Part shown: positions 1 to 8,575 of the stretch, piece after piece
Layout of the letters: each line of letters opens with the position of its first letter
How positions within the stretch are numbered: position 1 is the first letter of the stretch
From: Corynebacterium deserti GIMN1.010
GTDB lineage: Bacteria; Actinomycetota; Actinomycetes; Mycobacteriales; Mycobacteriaceae
Length of the DNA stretch: 64,000 nucleotides
NCBI RefSeq assembly: GCF_001277995.1
Contig: NZ_CP009220.1
Location: 1,364,001-1,428,000 of the forward strand
Direction of reading: 5' to 3'
Made by a program: the position numbers and the translations under genes
Notes under the pieces: generated by a model
What the model was told of the DNA's origin: nothing
Database searches by the model: none
The model's input: only the letters and a program-made list of their open reading frames with translations

Positions 1-2
1 AT

Positions 3-683
3 CGCCCCCGCGCATTCTATGTAGATTGTTCCGTCGAGATCGCTAGCTTCGTACGTCTCATGGGCATTCCCGTAATTACGATCGCCATGCCAGGCTTTCG
101 CCATGATCAACCCCACCAATTGAGCTACCACCAGGCAACGGCCATAATCGCTGCATGGCCGGACTGGGTTCCCGTACCCACTCACCTGATTGCCCACGAG
201 AATAAGCTCCACATGGTCGGTGGTATCTCCCGCTTCGAACCTCCGACGAAGTCATGCGAACGGTCCGGTGTGATAATCCTTCGTGGTGCAGGCGGTGATG
301 ACTTTGATAGTCATACCTGGCCGGAGGCCACGGTGCTTGGCGGAGATAGGTTTGTGAACAACCCTATTCCACTGCTTTTGAGTGCTTCGGTAGCGATCGC
401 TGCGGCCGGACAGAACTCCGTAGCTGACCTTGCCATTACTAGAACTCCTGCGATCTTCCTTCCGCAGGACCGTCCTTTCGGTGAGCAGAGCGCCACCGCA
501 AAGACGCTGGCTCAAGCCCGCATTGCAGTAGTTCCCACCACATTCCCGGAACCAGGAGAATGGGAGGTTTTGTTTGAACACGCGAGGAATAGAGCAGCGA
601 ACTGGCACCTCTGGCAAGCCGAAGGTGCAGCTGAAAGAGCTGCAGCGGTGATTGAAAATGTCGCCAACGTGGAAGGGAATTAA
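3..683 (+). CDS. Glycosyltransferase, C-terminal part (5' end outside window)
   Basis: The reading frame is open from base 3 with no stop, so the ATG at 60 is probably internal and the gene begins upstream of the window. The visible 226 codons look like the C-terminal, nucleotide-sugar-binding half of a GT-B glycosyltransferase (MurG/GT28-like). Seen: a 'MGIPVITIAMPG' strand-turn, then a segment (SASVAIAAAGQNSVADLA) resembling the donor-binding loop, then TPAIFLPQDRPFGEQ, which matches the conserved Pro-x-x-(E/D)Q-type end of such domains. A second glycosyltransferase starts 7 bp after the stop, so the two are probably one operon. The acceptor cannot be inferred. Confidence 0.6.
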   Translation, partial: RPRAFYVDCSVEIASFVRLMGIPVITIAMPGFRHDQPHQLSYHQATAIIAAWPDWVPVPTHLIAHENKLHMVGGISRFEPPTKSCERSGVIILRGAGGDDFDSHTWPEATVLGGDRFVNNPIPLLLSASVAIAAAGQNSVADLAITRTPAIFLPQDRPFGEQSATAKTLAQARIAVVPTTFPEPGEWEVLFEHARNRAANWHLWQAEGAAERAAAVIENVANVEGN

Positions 684-690
684 TCAGAAA

Positions 691-1440
691 ATGAAGTATG
701 CAGTAGTGACCATAGCTGATGATTCACGACAAGAGCATGTGGACATGCAGCTGGAAGGATTGAAGAAATGGGCACAAGGTACTCCACACTACCGCGGCTA
801 TATTGACACAGATATGAACCTGGCGCGTGCCCGCAACGAAGTGGCTGCTAGGGCTGTGGAAGACGGGGTCGAGCTACTAATTTTCCTTGATGCTGATTGT
901 ATTCCAGGGCCTTTCTTAATACCTTTCTACGTGGAGGCTGCGCGTAACTGGCCTGATGAAGTGCTCTGTGGTCCGGTCACCTACCTTGAGGAACCTGACG
1001 ACCGGGGATATCAATTAGACACTTTGCTGGAGTTGACTAATCCCCACCCAGCACGTCCGAACCTGCCCGCAGGGCAGAGTAGGTTAGGGACAGAAGACGA
1101 GTGGAAGTTATTTTGGTCGCTTTCCTTCGCGATGACTGCTACCGCATGGCAGGATAGCGGCGGCTTTGATGAGGGTTACGCTGGATACGGAGGCGAAGAT
1201 ACTGATTTCGCGTTCCGCCTCCGGGCGCAGGGTAAAAAATTGCGGTGGGTGGGCGGAGCCCACGCCTATCATCAGTGGCACCCAGTATCCTCACCACCGG
1301 TCGAACACCTCGATGATATCTTGGCTAACGCGACGCGCTTCCACTCCATTTGGGGTGTCTGGCCCATGGAGGGCTGGCTGGTGGCATTCTCTGAACGCGG
1401 GTTGGTGAAGCGTGGTGACGATGGCTGGGTACGCACCTAA
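691..1440 (+). CDS. Family 2 glycosyltransferase with galactosyltransferase-type C-terminal domain
   Basis: A 249-residue cytoplasmic GT-A transferase. An aspartate-rich metal/nucleotide-sugar motif (FLDADC) sits near residue 68. The C-terminal half has the GFDE-GYGGEDTDFAFRL signature of the Glyco_transf_7C domain, where ED and the following H (HAYHQWHP) are likely catalytic or metal-binding. The frame is open further upstream, but ATG 691 (MKYAVVTIADD) lies just after the preceding stop and the protein reads as a normal GT-A N-terminus from there; a purine-rich GGAAGGG stretch lies 13 bp upstream. Likely co-transcribed with the preceding glycosyltransferase. Substrate unknown; polysaccharide or glycolipid synthesis is an inference. 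Confidence 0.75.
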   Translation: MKYAVVTIADDSRQEHVDMQLEGLKKWAQGTPHYRGYIDTDMNLARARNEVAARAVEDGVELLIFLDADCIPGPFLIPFYVEAARNWPDEVLCGPVTYLEEPDDRGYQLDTLLELTNPHPARPNLPAGQSRLGTEDEWKLFWSLSFAMTATAWQDSGGFDEGYAGYGGEDTDFAFRLRAQGKKLRWVGGAHAYHQWHPVSSPPVEHLDDILANATRFHSIWGVWPMEGWLVAFSERGLVKRGDDGWVRT

Positions 1441-2025
1441 AATGACACTTTTCAACGGCAAACCTCTACATCTCAATGGCATGTTCTAGATGGAGTTGGT
1501 ATCTCTGCAACGTTGCCTGAAAGTTTTTCGAAATCGACCTGGATTTGGGCAGCGATAGGGCCCGTCCAGCAATCAGGAACTTTCTCCAGGAGACTCTGGA
1601 TGTTCTAGCTCAGCAGAATCAGGCTTGATTGAACGTAGGTTTCGACGTGATTGGCATCTTTCCTACGATTATTAAAAATGCGAACTGAATATGGGGCTTT
1701 GTACTTTTCTCAATGCAAACCTTTCTGGTCTATGGAGAAAAACAGAGACCTCACCGGTTGCGGTTTTCTCTCCCCTCAAAGTGGTGTCTACCACAGTTGA
1801 TATCTGTCGCATCAGCTGCCAATGACGGTTCGAAAGACTGAATCGTTTGCCCATGGCTCGGCCTACTTAAATCGTGTGGAATCTTTAGGGTATTCGATGC
1901 GAATTCTAAAGGTTTGCCACAATGCCATGTACGAACCAAAGAGAGCAAGCGTCGAAAAGCATTTGCTTACACGGTGATTTGCTGCGGGCCCCATCGTGTC
2001 CTTCCTGTGGCGTATCCTTGGTTCC
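1441..2025. other. Gene-free stretch before uvrB
   Basis: About 585 bp without a convincing gene. Two short minus-strand frames (1672-1854 and 1751-1948) overlap each other and have no ribosome site or recognisable motif. An imperfect inverted repeat GGAGAAAAAC...GGTTTTCTC (1734-1773) may be a weak hairpin. TCGAAAA at 1952-1958 resembles one half of a LexA box upstream of uvrB, but the second half is poor. The uvrB promoter must lie in the last 150 bp; I cannot place it. Confidence 0.5.
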
Positions 2026-4131
2026 ATGGCTTTTGCTGCTGAACATCCTGTCCTGTCCTACTCTGAGCATCGCCCGGTTGGTGAGATCGAGCGAAGCGAT
2101 GACAAATTTGAGGTCATTAGTGAATTTGAGCCTGCCGGTGACCAGCCCGCGGCTATTAAAGAGCTCGATGAGCGCTTAGACCGTGGTGAGCGGGACGTGG
2201 TGCTACTGGGTGCTACCGGTACAGGTAAGTCCGCCACGGCGGCATGGTTGATCGAAAAGCAGCAGCGCCCCACTTTGGTTATGGCTCCGAATAAGACGTT
2301 GGCAGCGCAGTTGGCTAATGAGTTGCGGCAGTTGTTGCCAAATAACGCTGTGGAGTACTTCGTTTCTTACTACGATTACTACCAGCCAGAAGCGTATATC
2401 GCGCAGACTGATACTTATATTGAAAAGGACTCCTCCATCAATGAGGATGTTGAGCGCCTACGTCACTCGGCAACGTCGTCTTTGCTGAGTAGGCGAGACG
2501 TCGTGGTGGTTAGTTCGGTGTCGTGTATTTATGGTCTGGGCACCCCGCAGTCTTATCTTGATCGTTCCGTTGTGTTGAACGTGGGCGAGGAGATTGATCG
2601 TGACCGTTTCCTGCGTTTGCTGGTAGATATTCAGTATGAGCGCAATGATGTGGGTTTTACTCGTGGTGCTTTCCGCGTAAAAGGCGACACCGTTGACATC
2701 ATTCCGGCGTACGAAGAACTTGCTGTTCGAATTGAGTTCTTTGGCGATGAAATCGATGCGCTGTACTACATTCATCCCCTCACCGGCGACACCATCCGCC
2801 AGGTTCAGGAATTGCGCATCTTCCCAGCTACGCACTACGTTGCGGGTCCAGAACGCATGGAAAAAGCCGTTGCAGATATCAAAAAAGAGCTGGAAGAGCG
2901 CCTCGACGACCTGGAGAACCGCGGCAAGTTGTTGGAAGCGCAACGCCTACGCATGCGCACGGAATATGACTTGGAAATGATTGAGCAAGTAGGTTTTTGC
3001 TCAGGTATCGAGAACTACTCACGCCATATCGATGGACGCGCTGCGGGAACAGCACCAGCAACCCTCATTGATTATTTCCCTGAAGACTTCCTCACCATCA
3101 TCGACGAGTCTCACGTGACCGTCCCTCAGATCGGCGGCATGTTTGAAGGAGATACCTCCCGCAAGCGTAACCTTGTCGAGTTCGGCTTCCGCCTGCCCTC
3201 TGCATTGGATAACCGCCCGTTGACGTGGGAGGAATTCGATGAACGCCGTGGTCAGACTGTGTTTATGTCGGCTACACCAGGCAAGTTTGAAATGGCTGCC
3301 TCCGGTGGCGAGTTCGTGGAACAAGTCATTCGACCCACTGGCCTCGTTGATCCTAAAGTTACGGTCAAACCCACGAAGGGCCAGATCGATGATCTCATCC
3401 ATGAGATCCGCCAGCGCACCGACAAAGACGAGCGCGTTTTGGTGACCACCTTGACCAAGAAGATGGCAGAAGACCTTACCGATTACCTACTGGAAAACGG
3501 TATCCGCGTGCGCTACCTGCACTCCGATATTGACACCCTGCAGCGTGTCGAGTTGCTGCGTCAGCTTCGCCTGGGCGAGTATGACGTGCTCGTGGGCATC
3601 AACTTGCTTCGTGAGGGCCTTGACCTACCCGAAGTCTCTCTCGTGGCCATCTTGGATGCCGATAAGGAAGGTTTCCTGCGTTCGACCACCTCATTGATCC
3701 AGACCATCGGTCGTGCTGCCCGTAACGTGTCCGGCGAAGTCATCATGTATGCCGACAAGATCACCGATTCCATGCAGTACGCGATCGAAGAAACTGATCG
3801 CCGCCGCGAAAAGCAGGTCGCGTACAACAAGGAACACGGCATTGATCCACAGCCACTGCGCAAGAAGATCGCTGACATTTTGGATCAGGTCTACGATAAC
3901 TCGGCCGATTCCGCGTCACAAGCGCCTGGAGTCGCCGGTGATGCAGCAGTCGCCAGTCGCCCTGACGTGTCCAGTATGCCAGCGAAAGAGGTGCAAAAGC
4001 TTATCGACGACCTGAGCGCCCAGATGGCTGCGGCCGCACGGGAGCTCAAGTTCGAGCTGGCTGGTCGACTGCGCGATGAGATCTTCGAGCTGAAGAAAGA
4101 ATTGAGAGGTATCAAGGATGCAGGCATCTAA
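2026..4131 (+). CDS. uvrB: UvrABC excinuclease subunit B
   Basis: A 701-residue DNA damage-recognition and strand-separating ATPase of nucleotide excision repair. It is loaded by UvrA and recruits UvrC. Visible motifs: Walker [11 protein letters not shown] near residue 60; the beta-hairpin region [11 protein letters not shown], which inserts between DNA strands; the DESH helicase motif; the C-terminal helicase half with QTIGRAARN; and a final UVR domain (about 660-695) that contacts UvrC. The frame extends upstream to a GTG at 1996, but the mycobacterial orthologue begins MAFATEHP, matching MAFAAEHP here, so ATG 2026 is chosen. No strong ribosome site precedes either start. uvrA lies 6 kb downstream in the same direction. 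Confidence 0.95.
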   Translation: MAFAAEHPVLSYSEHRPVGEIERSDDKFEVISEFEPAGDQPAAIKELDERLDRGERDVVLLGATGTGKSATAAWLIEKQQRPTLVMAPNKTLAAQLANELRQLLPNNAVEYFVSYYDYYQPEAYIAQTDTYIEKDSSINEDVERLRHSATSSLLSRRDVVVVSSVSCIYGLGTPQSYLDRSVVLNVGEEIDRDRFLRLLVDIQYERNDVGFTRGAFRVKGDTVDIIPAYEELAVRIEFFGDEIDALYYIHPLTGDTIRQVQELRIFPATHYVAGPERMEKAVADIKKELEERLDDLENRGKLLEAQRLRMRTEYDLEMIEQVGFCSGIENYSRHIDGRAAGTAPATLIDYFPEDFLTIIDESHVTVPQIGGMFEGDTSRKRNLVEFGFRLPSALDNRPLTWEEFDERRGQTVFMSATPGKFEMAASGGEFVEQVIRPTGLVDPKVTVKPTKGQIDDLIHEIRQRTDKDERVLVTTLTKKMAEDLTDYLLENGIRVRYLHSDIDTLQRVELLRQLRLGEYDVLVGINLLREGLDLPEVSLVAILDADKEGFLRSTTSLIQTIGRAARNVSGEVIMYADKITDSMQYAIEETDRRREKQVAYNKEHGIDPQPLRKKIADILDQVYDNSADSASQAPGVAGDAAVASRPDVSSMPAKEVQKLIDDLSAQMAAAARELKFELAGRLRDEIFELKKELRGIKDAGI

Positions 4132-4260
4132 GTCTCGTTGCTCACGAAGAACCTCAAAAATACCCCGTTAGCACCGTCTCTTTTGTTAGACTAGGGCACT
4201 AATTACATACGTGCGGGGCATCACGCGTTGATTCCTGCCTCAAGTATTTGGGAAGGTCAC

Positions 4261-4704
4261 ATGAGCGAGCATTACAGCAAGATTGTTGTTGGAACTGATG
4301 GATCGAAGTCGTCTCTTCTTGCAGTGGAACGTGCAGCGCGCATCGCTGCGGCTTTTGACGCAACGCTGATCATTGGTTGCGCATACTACGAAAGCAAGGA
4401 AGACGCATCCAAGACGCTGCGACAGGATTCCGTGACCATTCTCGGTGACGATCCTGCACGTGAAAACCTGGACAAGGGGGCTGAGGCTGCACGCGCAGCT
4501 GGAGCAACCAAGGTGGAGACCGAAGTTCGCTCAGGTACTCCAGTGGAAGCATTGATGGCTATTGTCAACGATCACCAGGCTGATCTTCTTGTTGTTGGTA
4601 ACCGCGGAATTAACTCCCTCACCGGCCGTCTGCTTGGTTCTGTCCCAGCAGACGTAGCACGCCAGTCTGATTGTGACGTCATGATTGTGCACACCGTTAG
4701 CTAA
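4261..4704 (+). CDS. uspA1: Universal stress protein A family
   Basis: A 147-residue single Usp domain, probably a cytoplasmic homodimer. The N-terminus KIVVGTDGSKSS and the ATP-binding-type loop VVGNRGINSLTGRLLGSVP (G-2x-G-9x-G-S/T) indicate the ATP-binding class of Usp proteins. ATG 4261 is preferred over 4228 because GGAAGG lies just upstream and MSEHYSKIVVG fits the family. The stop codon lies inside a duplicated palindrome (4696-4719), and a strong bidirectional terminator follows. The symbol follows C. glutamicum usage from memory. A second, divergent Usp lies at 42203-42670. Confidence 0.85.
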   Translation: MSEHYSKIVVGTDGSKSSLLAVERAARIAAAFDATLIIGCAYYESKEDASKTLRQDSVTILGDDPARENLDKGAEAARAAGATKVETEVRSGTPVEALMAIVNDHQADLLVVGNRGINSLTGRLLGSVPADVARQSDCDVMIVHTVS

Positions 4705-4719
4705 CACCAGTTAGCTAAC
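4696..4719. repeat. 14-bp tandem duplication of a palindrome at the uspA stop
   Basis: The 10-bp palindrome GTTAGCTAAC occurs at 4696-4705 and again at 4710-4719, giving a 14-bp period. The stop codon TAA (4702-4704) lies in the first copy. Similar short duplications occur at the ends of ugpE, argJ and argD. Confidence 0.85.
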
Positions 4720-4731
4720 AGCTGAATCTAG

Positions 4732-4779
4732 AAAAACCGGGCTGACAACCCTTCTCAAGGGGTTGTCAGCCCGGTTTTC
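4732..4779. terminator. Bidirectional intrinsic terminator, uspA / qorR
   Basis: A 15-bp GC-rich stem, CCGGGCTGACAACCC paired with GGGTTGTCAGCCCGG, is flanked by AAAAA on the left and TTTTCTT on the right. It therefore works as a rho-independent terminator for both convergent transcripts. Its right edge abuts the qorR stop codon at 4780. Confidence 0.93.
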
Positions 4780-5178
4780 TTATTCCTCATGCTGTTGATC
4801 AAAATGCTCTTGAGCGGCGATGACCTGGCCTAATTCAGCTTCCACCGCGCTGATCAGTTGCAGGAGGGGGTCTGCGAGCTTTTCCCCGAGCGGTGTGAGG
4901 TCATAATCCACATGGGGTGGAATAGAGGAATGGACCGTGCGAGTGACCATGCCATCACGTTCAAGCTGCACTAACGTTTGGGAAAGCATGCGGTCACTAA
5001 TGCCGTCCACCCGGCGGCGAATTTCAGCAAACCGCATTGGTTCATCATTTAATTTCAGCGCCGCCATGGTCAACGAACCCCAGCGACCAGTGAGGTGTTG
5101 CAGCGTGCCGCGAGACGCACACATGGAAGAAAAGACGTCAGGTTCAAAATTTATGGAATTAGTCAGTGGGTCGCTCAT
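4780..5178 (-). CDS. qorR: Redox-sensing HxlR/DUF24-family repressor QorR
   Basis: A 132-residue winged-helix dimer. The HxlR core is visible as LTGRWGSLTMAAL, FAEIRRRVDGISDRMLSQTL and a DYDLTPLG wing. One cysteine is present (C20, in SSMCASRGT), placed as the sensor cysteine of one-Cys DUF24 regulators. In C. glutamicum, QorR is known to repress the divergent quinone oxidoreductase gene qor2 and itself, and to release DNA when its single N-terminal cysteine is oxidised (for example by diamide). That arrangement is preserved: a divergent gene and an inverted repeat in between. Confidence 0.9.
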   Translation of the reverse strand: MSDPLTNSINFEPDVFSSMCASRGTLQHLTGRWGSLTMAALKLNDEPMRFAEIRRRVDGISDRMLSQTLVQLERDGMVTRTVHSSIPPHVDYDLTPLGEKLADPLLQLISAVEAELGQVIAAQEHFDQQHEE

Positions 5179-5214
5179 AAGGGTAATCCTATCGCCAAAG
5201 AAGTTCTAAATAAA

Positions 5215-5244
5215 GTATTGCACTAATTTTTTTATAGTGCTATC
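5215..5244. promoter_or_regulatory. Probable QorR operator between qorR and qor2
   Basis: An inverted repeat, GTATTGCACTA (5215-5225) and TAGTGCTATC (5235-5244), separated by a 9-bp AT-only spacer, lies in the 106-bp divergent intergenic region. ATTGCACTA/TAGTGCTAT differs from perfect symmetry at one position per arm. Its position between two divergent promoters and the HxlR preference for such palindromes support the call. Binding is inferred. Confidence 0.6.
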
Positions 5245-5284
5245 TTGAAGTGCGTACATAGAATTCAACCAAATGGAGCAGAAC

Positions 5285-6130
5285 ATGCGTATTGCAGTAA
5301 CCGGTGCTAGCGGCCTTCTCGGGCACCACGTCATCAGCAGCCTGGAGTCAAAGGGTGTTGCACCTTCTGACATCGTCGCTATTGTCCGCAATGAGGAAAA
5401 GGCAGCTGATCTCGCTGCTCGTGGCATCAACTTGGGTGTTGCATCTTACGAGGATCAGCAAGCACTTGTTACAGCACTGGAAGGCGTTGACCGTCTCGTG
5501 CTGATCTCCGGCAGCGAGGTTGGACAGCGCGTTGCTCAGCACACCAACATCATCAATGCTGCGAAAGCGGCAGGCGTGTCCCTCATTGCCTACACCAGCT
5601 TGCTTAATGTTGAGACCTCCAAGCTGGGTCTGGCACCAGAGCACGTTGCAACCGAAAAGCTCCTGGCAGACAGTGGCATCGACCACGCTCTGCTACGCAA
5701 CGGTTGGTACTGGGAAAACTACGCATCTGCTATTGAATCCGGCAAGGCGGCAGGCAAGTTCTTCGGCTCTGCAGGTGAAGGCCTGGTATCTGGTGCTGCT
5801 CGCAAGGATTACGCCGAGGCCGCTGCCACTGTTATCACCAGCGAGGGTCAGGCTGGCAAGGTTTATGAGCTTGCCGGTGCGCCAGCGGTGTCTTACCCAG
5901 GCATCGCCGCAGCTGTTGCCGAGGTCATCGGCTCCCCCGTGGAATACGTCGACCTGCCAGTTGAGGAGTACCAGAAGGTGCTCGAAGAAGCTGGCCTACC
6001 TGCAGAGGTAGCCGCCATGTTTGCTGGCATGGATCCCCTCATCGCCGAGGGCGCCCTTTACTCCGAGAGCACTGACCTACAGGATCTCATCGGACGCCCA
6101 TCCACTTCCGTTGCAGAGGCACTTGCCTAA
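5285..6130 (+). CDS. qor2: NAD(P)H:quinone oxidoreductase, NmrA/SDR-like (QOR2 family)
   Basis: A 281-residue cytoplasmic oxidoreductase of the atypical SDR family that reduces quinones with NADPH. The N-terminus MRIAVTGASGLLGHHV carries the GxxGxxG dinucleotide-binding motif; RNGWYWENY and ALLRNGWY fit the QOR2/NmrA-like subfamily. ATG 5285 is chosen over the ATG at 5273 because GGAG lies 7 bp upstream of it and the Rossmann strand then starts at residue 2. Divergent from qorR, consistent with redox-controlled expression. Its end overlaps that of the convergent helicase gene by 4 bp. Confidence 0.88.
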   Translation: MRIAVTGASGLLGHHVISSLESKGVAPSDIVAIVRNEEKAADLAARGINLGVASYEDQQALVTALEGVDRLVLISGSEVGQRVAQHTNIINAAKAAGVSLIAYTSLLNVETSKLGLAPEHVATEKLLADSGIDHALLRNGWYWENYASAIESGKAAGKFFGSAGEGLVSGAARKDYAEAAATVITSEGQAGKVYELAGAPAVSYPGIAAAVAEVIGSPVEYVDLPVEEYQKVLEEAGLPAEVAAMFAGMDPLIAEGALYSESTDLQDLIGRPSTSVAEALA

Positions 6131-8388
6131 AGCTCACCCACAACAGTCAGGGTCTGTGTCGCACGGGTGACCGCAACATACAGATCCTGCAGCCCCTGCG
6201 GGGATTCGGCAACGATGTCCGCAGGATCGACCACAATCACGTGGTCAAACTCCAAGCCCTTGATGTCATCAACCACGAAGTACCCTTCGCGGAACTTGGC
6301 ACGAGGCACAATGATCGCGATGGTTCGCCGCGGATCTTCCTCGTGAAGATCCCGCGTAATCGTCGCGATTTCTGCGTCGGCAGGAAAATAGCGCACCTCA
6401 CGACCAGATTCTCGGATCGCCGTTGCCGGAGAAATTTCCGGATTAATCTGCGCCAACAGCTTGTTGGCGACAACCATGATCTCGGCCGGGGTGCGGTAAT
6501 TTACGGTGAGTTCGTGGTGACGGAAGCGCTTTTCGACGAACGGCTGCAGCGACTCCGCCCAATCATCCACACCTGCAGGTGAACCGGTCTGTGCTACATC
6601 CCCAACAAGAGTCATCCACCTAGACGGGCTTCGACGAAACACCATGCGCCATTCCATTGGGCTAAGCTCTTGGGCTTCATCGACAATCACGTGGCCATAC
6701 GCCCACTTGTGATCGGCTGATGCACGTTCCGCGGTGGAACGATTATCCGACACCGTTTGGCGCTCGGCCAGTGTTTCTGCGTCAATGACGTCGAAGGCTG
6801 AGAGCACTTCAGCTTCTGTGACATCGTCAATATCCGAAGACTGAGAGGAGCTTAGAACATCGAGGACTTCTTGGGCATCTTCAATCTGCTCCCGCCACTG
6901 CGATTCTGCCTTTTCGCGTGCTTCCTCAGGATCGGGCAGGCCGATGAGTGTGGCTAGTTCATCGAGCAACGCAGCATCAGTGGCAGCCCATGGTGCCGCT
7001 TCCTCCCGGTAGAGGCCATCTTTTGTTTCATCGTCGTAGCCATGGGCTGCGACATCGATGCGCTCGCGGGAGGTGAGCAGATCGTGCAGGACCGCGTCGG
7101 GCCGCAACTCCGGCCAGAAACCGTCGATGACGGTTTGAAGGGCCGCGTCGTCAAGCAAATCGTCGTGCAATTGGTCAATGTCAGCGCTTGAGAGCAGATT
7201 TTTGCCGCCCAGCGGATCTGCGCCGATGATAGTGGCCATCTGGTGGGAGAGCTGCTCGACAAGGTGCTCGCGGAAAATGGGGCGAGCATCGTTGTGGGTT
7301 TGCCGCGCACGACGGGCACGGGTGCGCGACTTAGCCACGGTTTTCTCATCAATAGTGAGCTCAATGCCGTCGACGGTGATGGCGACAGGGCTATTGGGAA
7401 GTGTTTGGTAGGCCTTGACGGCCTCGGCCAGAATGCCGGCCATCTCTTCGCTGCCCTTTATTTCCCTGGTCAAAATATCTTCCACGCCATGGGGGACCAC
7501 GCCGGGATACAGCTCGCCGACGGTGGAGAGCACCACGCCAGTTTCGCCGAGTTCAGGCAGGACGTGAGAGATGTATTCCAAAAAAGTCTTGTTAGGCCCG
7601 ATGATGAGGACACCTGATTTAGCGAGCTGCTCCCGCCAGGTATAGAGCAAATACGCCACGCGGTGCAAAGCAACAGCAGTTTTACCGGTGCCAGGACCAC
7701 CCTGGACAACCATGACACCGCGGGTGGTATCGCGGATGATTTCATCCTGCTCGCGTTGAATTGTCTCCACGATATTGCGCATGTGACCGCTTCGGGCCTG
7801 CTCCAGAGCATGGTGGAGGACAGATTCCGAACCAACTCCACCCTGTTCGATGGTTCCGTCAGTGACACCGGAGAGAACTTCATCATCCACGCCCGTAACG
7901 GTGCGGCCACGGGTCCTGATATGGCGGCGCACCGACACGCCTTCGGGCTTTACCGTGGTAGCGAGGTAAAACGGGCGAGCCATAGGGGCGCGCCAATCCA
8001 GCAGCAAGGTGCGATAGTTGTCTTCCCGCGCATCCAAACCCATACGCCCGATGTAGCGACGATCAAGGGAGTCATTACCTGGGACAGGATTTTCGGCGTC
8101 TTCGGGCCCAGATTCCACATCAATGCGACCAAACACTAGACCAAGCTGTGCCAAGTTGAGGCGATCCAATTTTTCGTTGAGACCGTGATATTCGGTTTCA
8201 CGGCGCACGAGTGCTTCTGGATCTGGGTTATGAGGATCGACATCTTTCATCACCTCAGCAAGGCGCTGGTTTGCCCTATTAACCTCATCGTCGAGCCGAC
8301 CGAACAAGATGTCAACATAGGACTGCTCGTGGGCTATCGCTTCGCTGTGGAGACCCGATTCAATATCAGATCGGTTGGTGGTGGTCAC
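6127..8388 (-). CDS. HelD-like superfamily 1 helicase / RNA polymerase recycling ATPase
   Basis: A 753-residue protein. An N-terminal coiled coil (about 15-85, EQSYVDILFGRLDDEV onward) is followed by a long insert, Walker A GGPGTGKT (230-237), a DEAQE Walker B, and C-terminal helicase motifs ending in KGLEFDHVIVVD and VAVTRA. The coiled coil plus 1A/2A domains with YIGRMG and DWRAPMARPFY is the HelD pattern. HelD proteins bind RNA polymerase and use ATP to strip it from DNA; some actinobacterial forms confer rifampicin tolerance. The start is GTG with AGGAGG 9 bp upstream. UvrD-type DNA helicase activity is the less likely alternative. Confidence 0.85.
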   Translation of the reverse strand: MTTTNRSDIESGLHSEAIAHEQSYVDILFGRLDDEVNRANQRLAEVMKDVDPHNPDPEALVRRETEYHGLNEKLDRLNLAQLGLVFGRIDVESGPEDAENPVPGNDSLDRRYIGRMGLDAREDNYRTLLLDWRAPMARPFYLATTVKPEGVSVRRHIRTRGRTVTGVDDEVLSGVTDGTIEQGGVGSESVLHHALEQARSGHMRNIVETIQREQDEIIRDTTRGVMVVQGGPGTGKTAVALHRVAYLLYTWREQLAKSGVLIIGPNKTFLEYISHVLPELGETGVVLSTVGELYPGVVPHGVEDILTREIKGSEEMAGILAEAVKAYQTLPNSPVAITVDGIELTIDEKTVAKSRTRARRARQTHNDARPIFREHLVEQLSHQMATIIGADPLGGKNLLSSADIDQLHDDLLDDAALQTVIDGFWPELRPDAVLHDLLTSRERIDVAAHGYDDETKDGLYREEAAPWAATDAALLDELATLIGLPDPEEAREKAESQWREQIEDAQEVLDVLSSSQSSDIDDVTEAEVLSAFDVIDAETLAERQTVSDNRSTAERASADHKWAYGHVIVDEAQELSPMEWRMVFRRSPSRWMTLVGDVAQTGSPAGVDDWAESLQPFVEKRFRHHELTVNYRTPAEIMVVANKLLAQINPEISPATAIRESGREVRYFPADAEIATITRDLHEEDPRRTIAIIVPRAKFREGYFVVDDIKGLEFDHVIVVDPADIVAESPQGLQDLYVAVTRATQTLTVVGEL

Positions 8389-8494
8389 TCCGGGAGACCT
8401 CCTATTACTAAAAGTGAATGCTGAAACTTGTTCAACGCTGGGGGAAGATTAATCATTCCAGATCGGTTTGAGATGTAGGGGATTGACGGGCAAT

Positions 8495-8539
8495 GAAAAC
8501 CGCCACGCGTACTCCAGGAAAACCGGGAGAGCGTGGCGG
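8495..8539 (-). terminator. Intrinsic terminator after the DoxX-like gene
   Basis: CCGCCACGC (8500-8508) pairs with GCGTGGCGG (8531-8539), with a smaller CTCC/GGGAG stem inside. Read on the minus strand, the hairpin is followed by TTTT. It lies 37 bp beyond the stop of the 8576-9490 gene. Confidence 0.75.
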
Positions 8540-8575
8540 AAACTAGTGCGCTGCGAAAAAGAACTGTGAGAAGAA

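Noticed and set aside
1950-1966. LexA-like half-site before uvrB
   Set aside because: Only the left half (TCGAAAA) fits; right half lacks TGTTCGA.
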